DNA from: an uncultured Oceanospirillaceae bacterium
GTDB lineage: Bacteria > Pseudomonadota > Gammaproteobacteria > Pseudomonadales > Balneatricaceae
NCBI GenBank assembly: GCA_913057435.1
Contig: CAJXNY010000045.1
Coordinates: 1 to 37,775 of the forward strand
Length of the DNA stretch: 37,775 nucleotides
Direction of reading: 5' to 3'
The number at the start of each line of letters is the position of its first letter. The first letter of the stretch is position 1. The position numbers and the translations under genes were made by a program. Positions 1-9,282 of the stretch are shown here, piece after piece. The notes beneath the pieces are model-generated. The model was given only the letters and a program-made list of their open reading frames with translations, did no database searches and had not been told where the DNA came from.

Positions 1-50
1 TACGAGATCAGCCTCGGTCTCGTGGGCTCGGAGATGTGTATAAGAGACAG
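1..50. other. Illumina Nextera adapter (i7 side), not genomic
   Basis: The first 50 bases match the tail of the Nextera i7 adapter: an 8-base index (CAGCCTCG) at 9-16, then the transposase-side segment ending in the 19-base mosaic end AGATGTGTATAAGAGACAG at 32-50. The same sequence appears in reverse complement at the right end. Genomic sequence therefore starts at 51, and any ORF beginning in this stretch (peptide MYKRQ...) is an artefact. Confidence 0.97.
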
Positions 51-1043
51 GTGTACATAAGTGTCAGCACGTTTTGGCAGGTGCAGGTTCACCACATGGC
101 TGATATCCGCCAGATCCAGACCACGCGCTGCGACATCGGTCGCAACCAGCATCTGTATGCGGCCTTTACGCAGCTTTTTCATCCGCTCATTACGCAGGCC
201 CTGAGGCATTTCGCCGTGCAGGCCATCACACATGATGTTGAAACTGCGGACCTTGTTAACCCATGGGTCAACCTGGCTGCGTGAGGCAACAAAAATCAGT
301 ACTTTCTGCACCCCTTCGGATTTCAGAATGCGCTGCAGCAGGGCGGCTTTATGGTCGTCGTTGTCGGCCCGGTAGACAAACTGCTGAATGTTTTTGGTCA
401 CCCCGCGTGGATTTTCGATCTCCACGGTAACAGCTTCTTCATTCAGCAGATCATCCGCCAGCGGCTGCACTTTGTCGCCTTCAAGGGTGGCAGAGAACAA
501 CAGTGTCTGACGGTCTTTCGGGGTCAGGTCAGCGATTTTGCGAATATCATCAATAAAGCCCATGTCCAGCATGCGGTCGGCTTCATCAATGATAAGCTGC
601 TGCACAATTGACAGGTCCAGCCAGCCTTTCTCATCCATTTCGATCAGGCGGCCCGGCGTTGCAACCAGCACATCCAGTGGCTCACTGAGCAGTTTCTGCT
701 GCATGCCGTAGGGCACACCGCCGACGATGATATCGGAACGGATCTGGGTAAATTCAGTCATCTGCTGAATCACCTGCAAAGTCTGGCGCGCCAGCTCTCG
801 GGTCGGGCTGAGGATCACGACGCGCGGAGAGCTGCTGCTTTCCTGCTTATCCAGAATATGTTGCAGGGCCGGCAGAACAAAGGCCAGCGTTTTGCCAGTA
901 CCCGTTGGCGCAGAGGCAAGAATGTCCTTAGCGTCCATAATAAGTGGAACTGCCTGCTGCTGAATGGGGGTTGGGGTGGTCAGTTCCTGTTCAGCCAGGG
1001 CCTGGATCAACTCAAGATCAAATTGAAGATCAATAAAAGACAT
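51..1043 (-). CDS. DEAD-box ATP-dependent RNA helicase, SrmB-like (3' end missing)
   Basis: The gene reads leftward from ATG at 1041-1043 and is still open after 331 codons, where adapter begins, so the C-terminus is missing. Visible motifs in order: Q-motif region at about residues 3-30 (TPTPIQ), Walker A APTGTGKT at 45-52, PTREL at 80-84, TPGRL at 129-133, DEAD at 153-156 and SAT at 184-186. The helicase C-domain motif DVAARGLD follows. The read-through ends just after a RADTYVH stretch, where motif VI (HRIGR) would follow. These helicases unwind RNA during ribosome assembly or mRNA turnover. The LFSATLEGD segment and the YRAD...HK pattern resemble SrmB more than RhlE or DeaD, but the missing tail prevents a firm subfamily call. 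It is transcribed divergently from rapA across a 193-bp gap. Confidence 0.93.
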
Positions 1044-1236
1044 GGTGTTTCTCGGCAGCAGTCAATGGAATGGCGCGGTGAATTGTCGCCAGCAGTACCA
1101 CCGCAGGAGGCGGGGGGCTGCATAAAGGCGCATAGCATACCCGAACGTACCATAAATTAAAGGAGTGGGGCCGATAGGTTGAGTTCGGGCTAGTGGTGCG
1201 AAGGATCATTCTGTAAAATTCGCGCCTTCGTTTTTA

Positions 1237-4125
1237 ATGACCATTTGCGAGACAAAAGATTTGGCAGCATCAGAATTCCGCCCAGGCCAGCGTTGGATCA
1301 GTAATACTGAGTCCGAGCTGGGGCTGGGTCTTGTGGTTGAAGCCACAGCCCGTCGTGTAGAAATTCAGTTTCCGGCGGCAGAAGAGGTGCGTACCTATGC
1401 GCTGGACAACGCGCCTGTCAGCCGGGTGATTTATCCGGTCGGTGAAAACGTTCAGGCATCAGACGGTGCCAGTCTCAAAATTGTTGAGCGGATGGAGAAT
1501 AACGGCGTCTGGTTGTACATGACCGAAGACGACGACGGCGAAAGCCGCATCCTGCCGGAATCCGAACTGGCCGCCAGCGTTCAGTTCAGCCGCCCGCAGG
1601 ACCGCCTGTTCGCCGGTCAGGTCGATAAGAACCGGGCTTTCCGCTTGCGCGTCGAAACCCTGGAGCATCAGCACCGTCTGCAACATAACCGTGGCTATGG
1701 CCTGATGGGCCCGCGTGTCCAGCTGTTGCCGCACCAGTTCTATATTGCTGATCAGGTCGGTAAGCGTCAGGCACCCCGTGTGTTGCTGGCCGATGAAGTG
1801 GGGCTGGGTAAAACCATTGAAGCGGGTCTTATCCTGCATCAGCAGATCGTTACCGAACGTGCCCGTCGCATCCTGATCATGGTCCCCGACAGCCTGGTCT
1901 ACCAGTGGCTGGTGGAGATGCTGCGCCGGTTCAACCTGACCTTCTCGGTGATGGATGAGCTGCGTTGTATGACCTGGGAGATGGGCAACGACGGTAACCC
2001 GCTGGAAAGCGCACAGCTGATCCTGTGCAGTCAGTCCTTCCTGACCGGTAACGAGCAGCGTTTGCAGCAGGCACTGGAGGTTGAGTGGGATCTGATGATC
2101 ATCGATGAAGCTCACCACCTGGGCTGGAGCCCGGAAGCGCCTAGCCATGCTTATCTGACAGTCGAGAAACTGGCTCGCCATATCCCTGGCGTCCTGTTGC
2201 TGACCGCAACGCCAGAACAGCTGGGGCTGGACAGTCACTTTGCCCGTCTGCGTTTGCTGGACCCGGATCGTTACTATGATCTGGAAACCTTCCGCAAAGA
2301 AGAGCAGGGCTATCTGGAAGTCAGCGCGCTGGTGAATGAGCTGGTGGCCGAAGACGCTGACCTGCAGCTGATGAACAAAAACAGTGAGCTGAGCCAGGCA
2401 CTGATCGGCTTCCTGGGCGAAGAGACCTGGGCCGCTCAGCAGCAGCAACTGGAACTGGAAGCCGAACCGGCCATTGAAAGCTTCCTGGATCAGCTGATCG
2501 ACCGTCATGGTACGGGCCGCGCACTGTTTCGTAACACCCGCGATGGTGTTGATGGCTTCATGACTCGCCACCTCAACACCCATCCGCTGGAGATGCCGGA
2601 AGCCTTTGAAATGGCCTCTGTGGATGCCCCACTGACTGATCAGCTGCGCTCAGAAAAGCTGCTGGGTGAAGACTGGCTGCTGGAAGACCCACGTGTACAG
2701 TGGCTGATCGACTGGCTGAAAACCCGTCGTACCGAGAAAACCCTGCTGATCTGCCACGATGCCAAAACAGCCAATGCGCTGGAAGAGCACGTGCGTCTGC
2801 GTGGTGGTGTGCGCTCTGCCGTGTTCCATGAAGGCATGACACTGATCAACCGTGACCGTGCGGCAGCCTACTTTGCTGACACCGAAGAGTATGCCCAGGT
2901 ACTGATCTGTTCCGAGATCGGCAGTGAAGGGCGTAACTTCCAGTTCGCCGAACACCTGATCATGTTCGATCTGCCGCTCAACCCGGATCTGCTGGAGCAG
3001 CGTATCGGTCGGCTGGACCGTATCGGCCAGCGCCATGATATTCAGATCCATGTGCCGTACTACGAAGACAGTGCCCAGCACCGTCTGGTGGAATGGTTCC
3101 ACGAAGGCATTGATGCCTTCGAACAGACCTGTCCGGCAGGCCAGGCACTGTATCAGCAGTTCGCTGAACCGCTGCATGATGTGCTGTTGGGCCAGGCGAC
3201 CGGCGCGGATATCGAAGCGTTGATGCGTGATACCCGTATCGCGGCAGAAGAAACTCGCCAGACGATGCAGAAAGGCCGTAACCGCCTGCTGGAGATGAGT
3301 TCCTGCCGGCCAATGCGGGTAGAGCCGTTGCTGGCTGATGTTGATGAAGAGAGCAACCCGCTGGCGATCACCAACTACATGGAGCGGGTGTTTGACCACT
3401 TCGGAGTAGAAAGTAGCGCTCAGGATCAGAACTCCACCATCGTTCGCCCTGGCGATCATATGCTGGTGTCTGCATTCCCGGGCCTGCCTGAAGATGGCTT
3501 CACTGGCACCTTCCAGCGTAACGAAGCGCTGTCCCGCGAAGACATTCAGTACTTCAACTGGGAACACCCGATGGTGTCCGGTGCCATGGAGATGATCCTG
3601 GGCAACGAGTACGGCAATGCCACGGTTTCTTCTATCAAACTGCCATTGCCACCGGGTACACTGCTGCTCGAAGGTATTTTCCGGTTGAATTGCGCTGCGC
3701 CTAAAGCCGCCCAGATTGGTCGCTTTATGCAGAACGCCAGCAGCCGGGTCGTGGTTGATGTTACCGGTAATGATCTGACCAAAGTGCTGACCAGCGCGCA
3801 TCTGAACCAGCTGTGTGAGCGTTTGCCAAAACGCACCGCTCAGTCATTGGTGCAACAGGCCCGTACAGAAATTGATCAGATGGTGACGAAGCTGGAGCGT
3901 ATCGCTGCGCCACAGGAAGCACAGTTGCTGGACGACGCCCGTGCGCGTTGCCATCAGGATAAAGATGCTGATATCGAACGTCTGCAGGCCCTGTCTGCGG
4001 TCAACCCGGCGATCAGTGAAACCGAAGTAGCGGAACAGGTTGCCCTGCGTGATCAGTTGCTGGGTTACCTGGACAACGGAAAACTGGTGCTCGACGCCAT
4101 CCGTCTGGTCATTGTTACTGACTGA
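1237..4125 (+). CDS. rapA: RNA polymerase-associated SWI2/SNF2 ATPase RapA (HepA)
   Basis: A 962-residue protein, full length for RapA (E. coli about 968). The N-terminal Tudor-like region starts with the conserved GQRWISNTESELGLG block. Then come the SNF2 ATPase motifs: DEVGLGKT at about residues 186-193, DEAH at 290-293, LLTATPEQLG shortly after, SEIGSEGRNFQF near 559 and QRIGRLDRIGQ near 588. The C-terminus ends RLVIVTD, as in known RapA. RapA binds RNA polymerase and uses ATP hydrolysis to recycle it after termination. No strong Shine-Dalgarno precedes the ATG. The start is kept because the N-terminus needs only about 17 residues before the conserved block. A strong terminator follows directly. 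Confidence 0.98.
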   Translation: MTICETKDLAASEFRPGQRWISNTESELGLGLVVEATARRVEIQFPAAEEVRTYALDNAPVSRVIYPVGENVQASDGASLKIVERMENNGVWLYMTEDDDGESRILPESELAASVQFSRPQDRLFAGQVDKNRAFRLRVETLEHQHRLQHNRGYGLMGPRVQLLPHQFYIADQVGKRQAPRVLLADEVGLGKTIEAGLILHQQIVTERARRILIMVPDSLVYQWLVEMLRRFNLTFSVMDELRCMTWEMGNDGNPLESAQLILCSQSFLTGNEQRLQQALEVEWDLMIIDEAHHLGWSPEAPSHAYLTVEKLARHIPGVLLLTATPEQLGLDSHFARLRLLDPDRYYDLETFRKEEQGYLEVSALVNELVAEDADLQLMNKNSELSQALIGFLGEETWAAQQQQLELEAEPAIESFLDQLIDRHGTGRALFRNTRDGVDGFMTRHLNTHPLEMPEAFEMASVDAPLTDQLRSEKLLGEDWLLEDPRVQWLIDWLKTRRTEKTLLICHDAKTANALEEHVRLRGGVRSAVFHEGMTLINRDRAAAYFADTEEYAQVLICSEIGSEGRNFQFAEHLIMFDLPLNPDLLEQRIGRLDRIGQRHDIQIHVPYYEDSAQHRLVEWFHEGIDAFEQTCPAGQALYQQFAEPLHDVLLGQATGADIEALMRDTRIAAEETRQTMQKGRNRLLEMSSCRPMRVEPLLADVDEESNPLAITNYMERVFDHFGVESSAQDQNSTIVRPGDHMLVSAFPGLPEDGFTGTFQRNEALSREDIQYFNWEHPMVSGAMEMILGNEYGNATVSSIKLPLPPGTLLLEGIFRLNCAAPKAAQIGRFMQNASSRVVVDVTGNDLTKVLTSAHLNQLCERLPKRTAQSLVQQARTEIDQMVTKLERIAAPQEAQLLDDARARCHQDKDADIERLQALSAVNPAISETEVAEQVALRDQLLGYLDNGKLVLDAIRLVIVTD

Positions 4126-4140
4126 CTGAAGTGAGCGTGT

Positions 4141-4174
4141 AAAAAAGGGCTACCGCGAGGTAGCCCTTTTTTGT
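4141..4174. terminator. Bidirectional rho-independent terminator after rapA
   Basis: A perfect inverted repeat begins with an A-run, then GGGCTACC, loop GCGA, GGTAGCCC and a T-run. The A/T flanks make a U-tract on either strand. It ends rapA and can also serve the oxygenase gene converging from the right. Confidence 0.93.
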
Positions 4175-4209
4175 TTATGCCTGGGTGTCAGCTGCGCTGA
4201 AAGGCACCG

Positions 4210-4875
4210 CTATGACGGTGGGTCTACGCGTTTGGTGGTGGAGGTATTAATATGAAACCAGCTGGCAATGGAGTATCGATCATGATGAGCAGGTAGTACC
4301 TCATGGGGAAACTCATCACTGAGAAAAACAACAACGGTACCGAAGTCCGGTATCACCTTTATACCTTGCTGATCCTCTGCGTTCTCAAACAGCACCAGCT
4401 CGCCGCCATTTTCGGCTTTCCAGTCATGATTGAGATAAACAACAATCGACAGAATCCGGTTTCCTTCACCTTTAAACGCATCAAAATGGCGTTTATAAAA
4501 ATCCCCAGGTGAATAATGTGCAAAATGACTTTCAGAGGAGAATAAACCGAGGAATAAATGGCGATTAAAAAACTGCTGTGCTTCATCCAGCCAGTTTAAC
4601 CAGTCACGACCGGCATCCGACGCATCTGTTATCCAGCAGATCTCATCTTTTCGTATGGACTCATGTCGGGTTAACTGTTGGTTACGGCCAATTTCAGCCT
4701 GGTGAAACGCATCTTTCTCCATACTTATTAACTGCTGAAGAAGATCTTCACCTAACTGTTCAGGTAATGCTAGCGGATTAATACTGTAACCGGTGGACCT
4801 TAAGTCGTCTGATATTTTAGTAAAGAGCGCTGTATTATTTTTAACTTCATTTGAAGAACTAAGAGAGTGAGTCAT
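4210..4875 (-). CDS. 2-oxoglutarate/Fe(II)-dependent oxygenase, prolyl 4-hydroxylase-like
   Basis: A 221-residue soluble protein. The double-stranded beta-helix signature is visible: HFD at 130-132 gives the HxD pair, preceded by HYSPGDFYKR, with distal His191 in EFPHEVLP and Arg200 as the likely 2-oxoglutarate carboxylate ligand. This is the HxD...H iron triad plus Arg of the P4Hc/2OG-FeII_Oxy family. The enzyme would hydroxylate a protein or small molecule using O2 and 2-oxoglutarate; the substrate cannot be told. A GGAG lies about 12 bases before the ATG. It converges on rapA. Confidence 0.88.
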   Translation of the reverse strand: MTHSLSSSNEVKNNTALFTKISDDLRSTGYSINPLALPEQLGEDLLQQLISMEKDAFHQAEIGRNQQLTRHESIRKDEICWITDASDAGRDWLNWLDEAQQFFNRHLFLGLFSSESHFAHYSPGDFYKRHFDAFKGEGNRILSIVVYLNHDWKAENGGELVLFENAEDQQGIKVIPDFGTVVVFLSDEFPHEVLPAHHDRYSIASWFHINTSTTKRVDPPS

Positions 4876-5035
4876 TACTATTAATACTCCAGGTGGTTAA
4901 AAATCATTATTTTCAACCTGAGTTTATAGTAGAACTCCTGATTAAAGATTGAGCATAACAGAACAAGGCGACAATACGAGACTTTTCAATGACTTTCGAC
5001 AGATTGTCATGCTGCTGGCAATGCCTTAGCATTTC

Positions 5036-5063
5036 AGGCCACAGGCTGGCAGGGCTGTGGCCT
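5036..5063. terminator. Inverted repeat downstream of the YciI-like gene
   Basis: Arms CAGGCCACAG and CTGTGGCCTG pair perfectly over 10 bp around a 8-base loop. It sits about 10 bp past the stop of the minus-strand YciI-like gene. There is no clear T-run, so it may stabilise the 3' end rather than act as a classical terminator. Confidence 0.5.
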
Positions 5064-5072
5064 GTCTGGCGC

Positions 5073-5360
5073 TTAGCTAACCAGGGCTTCAAATCCTTTT
5101 GCTGCCATGGTCGGGGTAAACGCCTGTACCTCATACGTTGCCAGCTGCTCCCGGTAGAACGGGTCCTGCTCGAGAATAGCCTGCAGCGCTTCCCGATCAT
5201 CAACGGTCGCGATAATAATGCCCCCAGTACGCGGTTCTTTACGGCCAGACATAAGAAAGTGACCGCTTTGGTAAGCGTTTTTAAGATAAGCGATATGCTC
5301 ATTCAGGTGTTTATCAACATCGCTCAGATCACAGGTGTAGGTTAATGAGACTATAAACAC
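5073..5360 (-). CDS. YciI family protein
   Basis: A 95-residue protein with the YciI-type dimeric alpha/beta-barrel pattern: short N-terminal strand, a His-containing helix (HLNEHIAYLK), the SGR turn after a hydrophobic strand, a GGIIIATV strand, and the DPFYREQLATYEV segment. It starts with GTG at 5358-5360, supported by AAGGAG ending 6 bases upstream; no ATG is available nearby. Family members are small soluble enzymes or enzyme-like proteins of mostly unknown function. It lies between the oxygenase and the agmatine deiminase-like gene on the same strand. Confidence 0.87.
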   Translation of the reverse strand: MFIVSLTYTCDLSDVDKHLNEHIAYLKNAYQSGHFLMSGRKEPRTGGIIIATVDDREALQAILEQDPFYREQLATYEVQAFTPTMAAKGFEALVS

Positions 5361-5399
5361 GGAAGGCTCCTTGCTTGAATTAAATAAAATGCCGGGTTA

Positions 5400-6515
5400 T
5401 CAAATGCTGGTTTCTTGCTGCGTCGTACAGTGAATGCTTCCGCCACCGGAGGCAATCGCATCGGTGCGTATCTGTTCAATTATTCTATCCGGGAAAACCT
5501 TTTTCAGGGTGTCTCTGGCTTTTTTATCGGCAAAGGTATCACCGAAGCCTTGCATGATAATGGCGTTATTACAGACATAGTAACCAATATAACCCGCCGC
5601 AAAGTCTTCTGGTTCATACGCCTCATCAATCTCATCCGGGGTATCAATGATAATAACCTCAAGCCTGTTGCCATCAGCATCCGTGCTGTTGCGCAGGCGG
5701 GCTATATTATCGCGTGTGACAGCATAGTCAGGCGACGCTTGATAATTATCCCGGCTGACAACCACTTCGCCAGATCTGGCAAATCGGGCATAAAAATCGG
5801 TATGGGCGTCAGTGATATCTTTGCCCTTAACACCGTCAAGCCAGATAATCTTTCGCAGCCCCAGTAAGGCTTTTAACTCGGCTTCTACTTCCTGCTGCGT
5901 GAGGTGTGGATTACGGTTGCGATTGAGTATGCAGCTTTTTGTCATAATGGCGGTACCGTGGCCATCGACTTCAAAGCAACCACCCTCAAGTACCAGGTCT
6001 GTTTCTTCCCGTATGGCACCCGACTGTTTGGCGATGATACGGGCAACCAGAGCGTCCTGTGAGTGCTCCTGTTTATTGCCCCAGCCATTAAAATTAAAGT
6101 CGACCGCATATTTCTGCCCATCACTGCCTTGCACAAAGGCTGGCCCGGTATCACGCAACCACAAATCGTCTGTGGCAAACTCGACCAGCGTGATGGGGAA
6201 GGGGTGTGCCGTTAAACCGCCGAGCAAGGCAACGGCTTCATCATAGTCATCAGGGCTGACCAGCATGGACACCGGCTCGTACTTGGCGATGGTGCGGGCG
6301 ATCAGGGCCAGGTTACGTTTCACCCCGGGGATCTGTTGTGCCGACCAGATGTAATCATTAGCCACAAACGACATCCATGTTCTGTCATGGCGGTGGCTTT
6401 CATCAGGCATCGACAGCGTGGTTGCTGCTGAAGCGGCAGCCCCTGCGCGACTGCTCAGTGCGAACCCGCCAGACAGTAAACAGGCGTACTTTATAAAACG
6501 TCTTCGTGTGCTCAT
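5400..6515 (-). CDS. Exported agmatine deiminase / peptidylarginine deiminase-like protein
   Basis: A 371-residue protein of the guanidino-group-modifying superfamily. Signatures are WLRDTGPAF, LEGGCFEVDGHG, DAHTDFYARF and GGGSIHC, which places the nucleophile at Cys363, 9 residues from the C-terminus. Agmatine deiminases turn agmatine into N-carbamoylputrescine and ammonia. Unlike cytosolic AguA, the N-terminus reads TRRRFIK (residues 3-9), then a hydrophobic stretch and an AGAAASAA cleavage region, which is a twin-arginine signal. The enzyme is therefore probably periplasmic. Its substrate could be agmatine or another guanidino compound. The ATG has only a weak ribosome site, but it sits exactly where the Tat signal requires. 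Confidence 0.87.
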   Translation of the reverse strand: MSTRRRFIKYACLLSGGFALSSRAGAAASAATTLSMPDESHRHDRTWMSFVANDYIWSAQQIPGVKRNLALIARTIAKYEPVSMLVSPDDYDEAVALLGGLTAHPFPITLVEFATDDLWLRDTGPAFVQGSDGQKYAVDFNFNGWGNKQEHSQDALVARIIAKQSGAIREETDLVLEGGCFEVDGHGTAIMTKSCILNRNRNPHLTQQEVEAELKALLGLRKIIWLDGVKGKDITDAHTDFYARFARSGEVVVSRDNYQASPDYAVTRDNIARLRNSTDADGNRLEVIIIDTPDEIDEAYEPEDFAAGYIGYYVCNNAIIMQGFGDTFADKKARDTLKKVFPDRIIEQIRTDAIASGGGSIHCTTQQETSI

Positions 6516-6716
6516 CTCGGGTAACCGTTAATAATCCTGTGGTCGTTATATCAGAAAACCGGCTTCCCGACGTGGCGCAAAGAGATTTTGCCTGGCTGGC
6601 GCAATTGGCTGTCTGGCTGAAACGACGCACCAGGTAGTCATTCTCTGTACGTTCAGCCGGGTGTTCAGGGTCTACACTGAAAATAGCAGTCAAAAGGAAC
6701 TGAGAAGGGGTCTGCT

Positions 6717-6995
6717 ATGAATGCACCTGTATCTCTGAACTGTGATATCGCGCAGTGTTTTTGTGAAACACCGCTGGATGAACTTCGAGTCTGGGCCGTG
6801 CGGAAATACCAGATGGGGCTGACAACCCAGGCGCTGATGGCGCAAGCAAAAACGGACCATGATCGGGAGGTCATTGCTATTGTGGCACTGTTTGATGTGC
6901 CGGAAGAGGAACTGCTGCGGTTACTGGGGCCTTTGGGGGTACCCGAGCACCATATACTGCACTGCCGGGAACACTTTCGGGATTTGTTGAGCTGA
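6717..6995 (+). CDS. Small hypothetical protein (92 aa)
   Basis: Soluble, helical, acidic protein with no recognised family. It has several cysteines (CDIAQCFC near residues 9-16 and HCREHF near the C-terminus) and a DREVIAIVALFDVPEEELLRLL helix run. AAGGGG lies about 8 bases before the ATG. The clean ribosome site, good spacing and gene-like codon use support it as real. It is divergent from the agmatine deiminase-like gene across about 200 bp. Confidence 0.62.
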   Translation: MNAPVSLNCDIAQCFCETPLDELRVWAVRKYQMGLTTQALMAQAKTDHDREVIAIVALFDVPEEELLRLLGPLGVPEHHILHCREHFRDLLS

Positions 6996-7247
6996 GAAGC
7001 CACTGTTTTTAACAGGGGTACTGGCTGGCTGAGCATAGTCGCGGTACCCCGCTGCAAGATGGCTTTTTCCTGACACAGGGGAGAGGGGCTCTGCAGCGAC
7101 GCCATTGCTGGCGACACGTAGACGTATTCAAACGGTACGGATATATCGTCCACCGTGCTGCACTGGCTGAATTTGCTCATTATTCACTGCGTCTGTTTCC
7201 TATCCCCGTTACACTCTTCATTCCCAATACCTTTCGGAGCACGAACC

Positions 7248-7721
7248 ATGATTAAAGTGGGTGATTCTATCCCAGCGGTAAACCTGACCGCGATTACTGG
7301 TGATGAACAGCAGACGGCCACAGCAGACACGCTGTTCGCCGGTAAAAAAGTGGTGCTCTTTGCGGTGCCGGGTGCGTTCACCCCGACCTGTTCTAACGCA
7401 CACCTGCCAGGCTTTGTGGTGCAGGCCGACGCGTTTGCCGAGAAGGGCGTTGATATGATCGCCTGCCTGTCCGTCAACGATGCCTTTGTAATGAAAGCCT
7501 GGGCCCAGGCACAGAATGCCGAACAGCTGACCATGCTGGCCGATGGCGGCGCAGCGTTTAGCGAAGCGCTGGGCCTGACCATGGCCACCGGCGAATTTGG
7601 TGGTGTACGCAGCCAGCGTTTTGCGATGATCATCGACAACGGCACCGTCACCAGCCTGCAGGTTGAAGCACCAAAAAGCTTCGAAGTGAGCAGCGCTGAA
7701 GCGATGCTGAAACTGCTGTAA
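7248..7721 (+). CDS. Peroxiredoxin, Prx5 type
   Basis: A 157-residue thioredoxin-fold peroxidase starting MIKVGDSIPAV. The peroxidatic cysteine is in PGAFTPTCSNAHLPGF, the PxxxTxxC signature of the Prx5 subgroup. SVNDAFVMKAW and GVRSQRFAMI are also typical of this group. It reduces hydrogen peroxide and organic hydroperoxides with thiol donors in the cytoplasm. The ORF stays open 93 bases further upstream, but the ATG at 7248 has GGAG about 9 bases before it and matches the family N-terminus, so it is chosen. Confidence 0.94.
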   Translation: MIKVGDSIPAVNLTAITGDEQQTATADTLFAGKKVVLFAVPGAFTPTCSNAHLPGFVVQADAFAEKGVDMIACLSVNDAFVMKAWAQAQNAEQLTMLADGGAAFSEALGLTMATGEFGGVRSQRFAMIIDNGTVTSLQVEAPKSFEVSSAEAMLKLL

Positions 7722-7833
7722 ACGCCAGCTCCACACCGTGCTGGATACCCTCAGCGCGGTGAGCTGTGAAAGTTGACGCGGCTTGAGTCCGAGTCGCGTT
7801 GCCTCACCGCCAGTGTTCACAAGGAGAGATACG

Positions 7834-7995
7834 ATGGAAAGCATGGGAATAATCGGCTTTGTGTTTGGCCTGGCCGCACTGAGCTTTACTCTGCAATCAC
7901 AAAAGAAGATCAAGGAACTGGAACAGCGGCTGGAACAGCTTGAACGGCCAGGCTCAGACTCCGGCCCGGATGTTGAAGCAGATACTCAGGCGTGA
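7834..7995 (+). CDS. Small membrane-anchored coiled-coil protein (53 aa)
   Basis: An N-terminal transmembrane helix (GIIGFVFGLAALSFTL, about residues 5-20) is followed by a charged heptad segment rich in Lys, Glu and Leu (IKELEQRLEQLE), then an acidic tail. AGGAG lies 7 bases before the ATG at 7834. It is either a type I or II single-pass inner membrane protein. Function is unknown. The second Met, three codons later, is a possible alternative start. Confidence 0.68.
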   Translation: MESMGIIGFVFGLAALSFTLQSQKKIKELEQRLEQLERPGSDSGPDVEADTQA

Positions 7996-8126
7996 ACGCA
8001 ACGACGGTACCCCCGTTACTGCGGTGTTTCTGATGCCATCAACAAGGCTGATCGTCATCCTCAGCATTCTGCTGAAAAAGGGGCGTGCTGGAGCCTGATG
8101 TTATGACAGAGAGCCACAGGCACCTG

Positions 8127-8615
8127 TTATGTGTTTCTTTCATTGCTCGTGAACATACGTTTACGCCCGGCATATTTTTCATACAGCTCATTGTGAGCAG
8201 CCATAGAAAAGGTATCTTTTCTTTCTGGGTATTGGCCTATCCAGTCAATCAGCATGCCTAAGTTTGCATCCTGAGCGTCTCTGGTTGCGTATTTATGAGG
8301 CTCCCAGGGCCGGTTTCTGGCATTACTGATACAGGCATCAACAGGGAGGTTCATAAAGATTATTTCAGTGGACTCTGCAATCGCTATTTCAAGCAAGTCT
8401 GAATAACAGCCTTCAATCACCCAGCTTTCGTTTGATTCGATAAATATGGAAATATCTTGCTGGGAATCCACTAATGGTTTTCTGGACGGTGGTGATGAAG
8501 GAAGCCATGCAATAGTGTCCAGGTCCAAATGGGCCAGGGTATATTTCAGGCACAACGCCCTGGCAAGAGTCGACTTGCCGGAGCCAGAATTGCCAAATAT
8601 CAATATTCTTCTCAC
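8127..8615 (-). CDS. P-loop nucleotide kinase-like protein (adenylate kinase / FlaR-like)
   Basis: A 162-residue protein beginning with a hydrophobic strand and a Walker A loop GNSGSGKST, then a HLDLDTIAW segment typical of the small-kinase family once called topology modulation protein or FlaR-like. WVIEGCYSDLLEIA matches the second conserved block, and NARNRPWEP gives the lid-type basic residues. It probably phosphorylates a small molecule or nucleotide; the substrate is unknown. The start is GTG at 8613-8615, with AGAGG about 8 bases upstream. Confidence 0.82.
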   Translation of the reverse strand: MRRILIFGNSGSGKSTLARALCLKYTLAHLDLDTIAWLPSSPPSRKPLVDSQQDISIFIESNESWVIEGCYSDLLEIAIAESTEIIFMNLPVDACISNARNRPWEPHKYATRDAQDANLGMLIDWIGQYPERKDTFSMAAHNELYEKYAGRKRMFTSNERNT

Positions 8616-8783
8616 TCTCAGACCTCTAGTGACATATAACGCCTGATTTACCGGCCTGGTGAAGGTGGCCGCGCAGTAAAGCTCCCGCGTAATGAGTTGT
8701 AATGCTCACTGTTCTCTACTGACACCGTTTGACAGTAGCACCCTGTATTGTCTAACAAAACCGGGCAAACAAAGAGATGAAAT

Positions 8784-9146
8784 ATGTTCACTATTGACTC
8801 AATCGTTCTTTATGTCGAAAACGTTGACCTGAGCAAAGACTTTTACGCTGATATTTTTAACTGTGAACCACAGATGCTATCGCCTACATTCGCTCTGGTA
8901 GAGTTCGCGTCAAATGTAAACCTTACGCTTAAGCAAGCAGCAGACCTGACACCCGCCAGCAACATCAGGGGTGGGGGCACTGAGCTATCCATCTCCGTTA
9001 CCGATAAAGGCACATTTGATGCGCTTTACCAGGCGTGGAAAAGCAAAGGTGTTGAGTTTGCGCAACCACCAGTAGAGCTTGTCTTTGGGATCAGTTTTGT
9101 AGCGATCGACCCTGATGGGCACCGTATTCGAGTATTTACCAGGTAA
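8784..9146 (+). CDS. VOC family (glyoxalase / bleomycin-resistance fold) protein
   Basis: A 120-residue protein with the betaalphabetabetabeta pattern: IDSIVLYVENVDLSKDFY at the N-terminus, a central GGGTELSISV strand, then FGISFVAIDPDGHRIRVF at the C-terminus. The DPDGHRI block is the conserved VOC metal or substrate edge. Members include lyases, dioxygenases and antibiotic-binding proteins. Without strong metal-ligand spacing, no specific reaction can be assigned. Confidence 0.88.
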   Translation: MFTIDSIVLYVENVDLSKDFYADIFNCEPQMLSPTFALVEFASNVNLTLKQAADLTPASNIRGGGTELSISVTDKGTFDALYQAWKSKGVEFAQPPVELVFGISFVAIDPDGHRIRVFTR

Positions 9147-9282
9147 TCAGCCTCAGGCCACCGAGGCTATCATTGCTGAAAAGCTCCAGGAAATGGCCCT
9201 GCCACCCGCCGCCGTGAAGCCGTAACGCTCTGGAAGAGGCGGGTAAGGCCGGAGCGCAGGTTAGTAACCGGCTGACGTTGCC

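Noticed and set aside
36-284. Short plus-strand frame starting in the left adapter
   Set aside because: Its first codons are adapter sequence and it is antisense to the DEAD-box helicase.
1459-3801. Two long antisense frames across rapA (374 and 383 codons)
   Set aside because: They lie opposite the well-supported rapA and have no ribosome site or family signature; they are codon-bias shadows.
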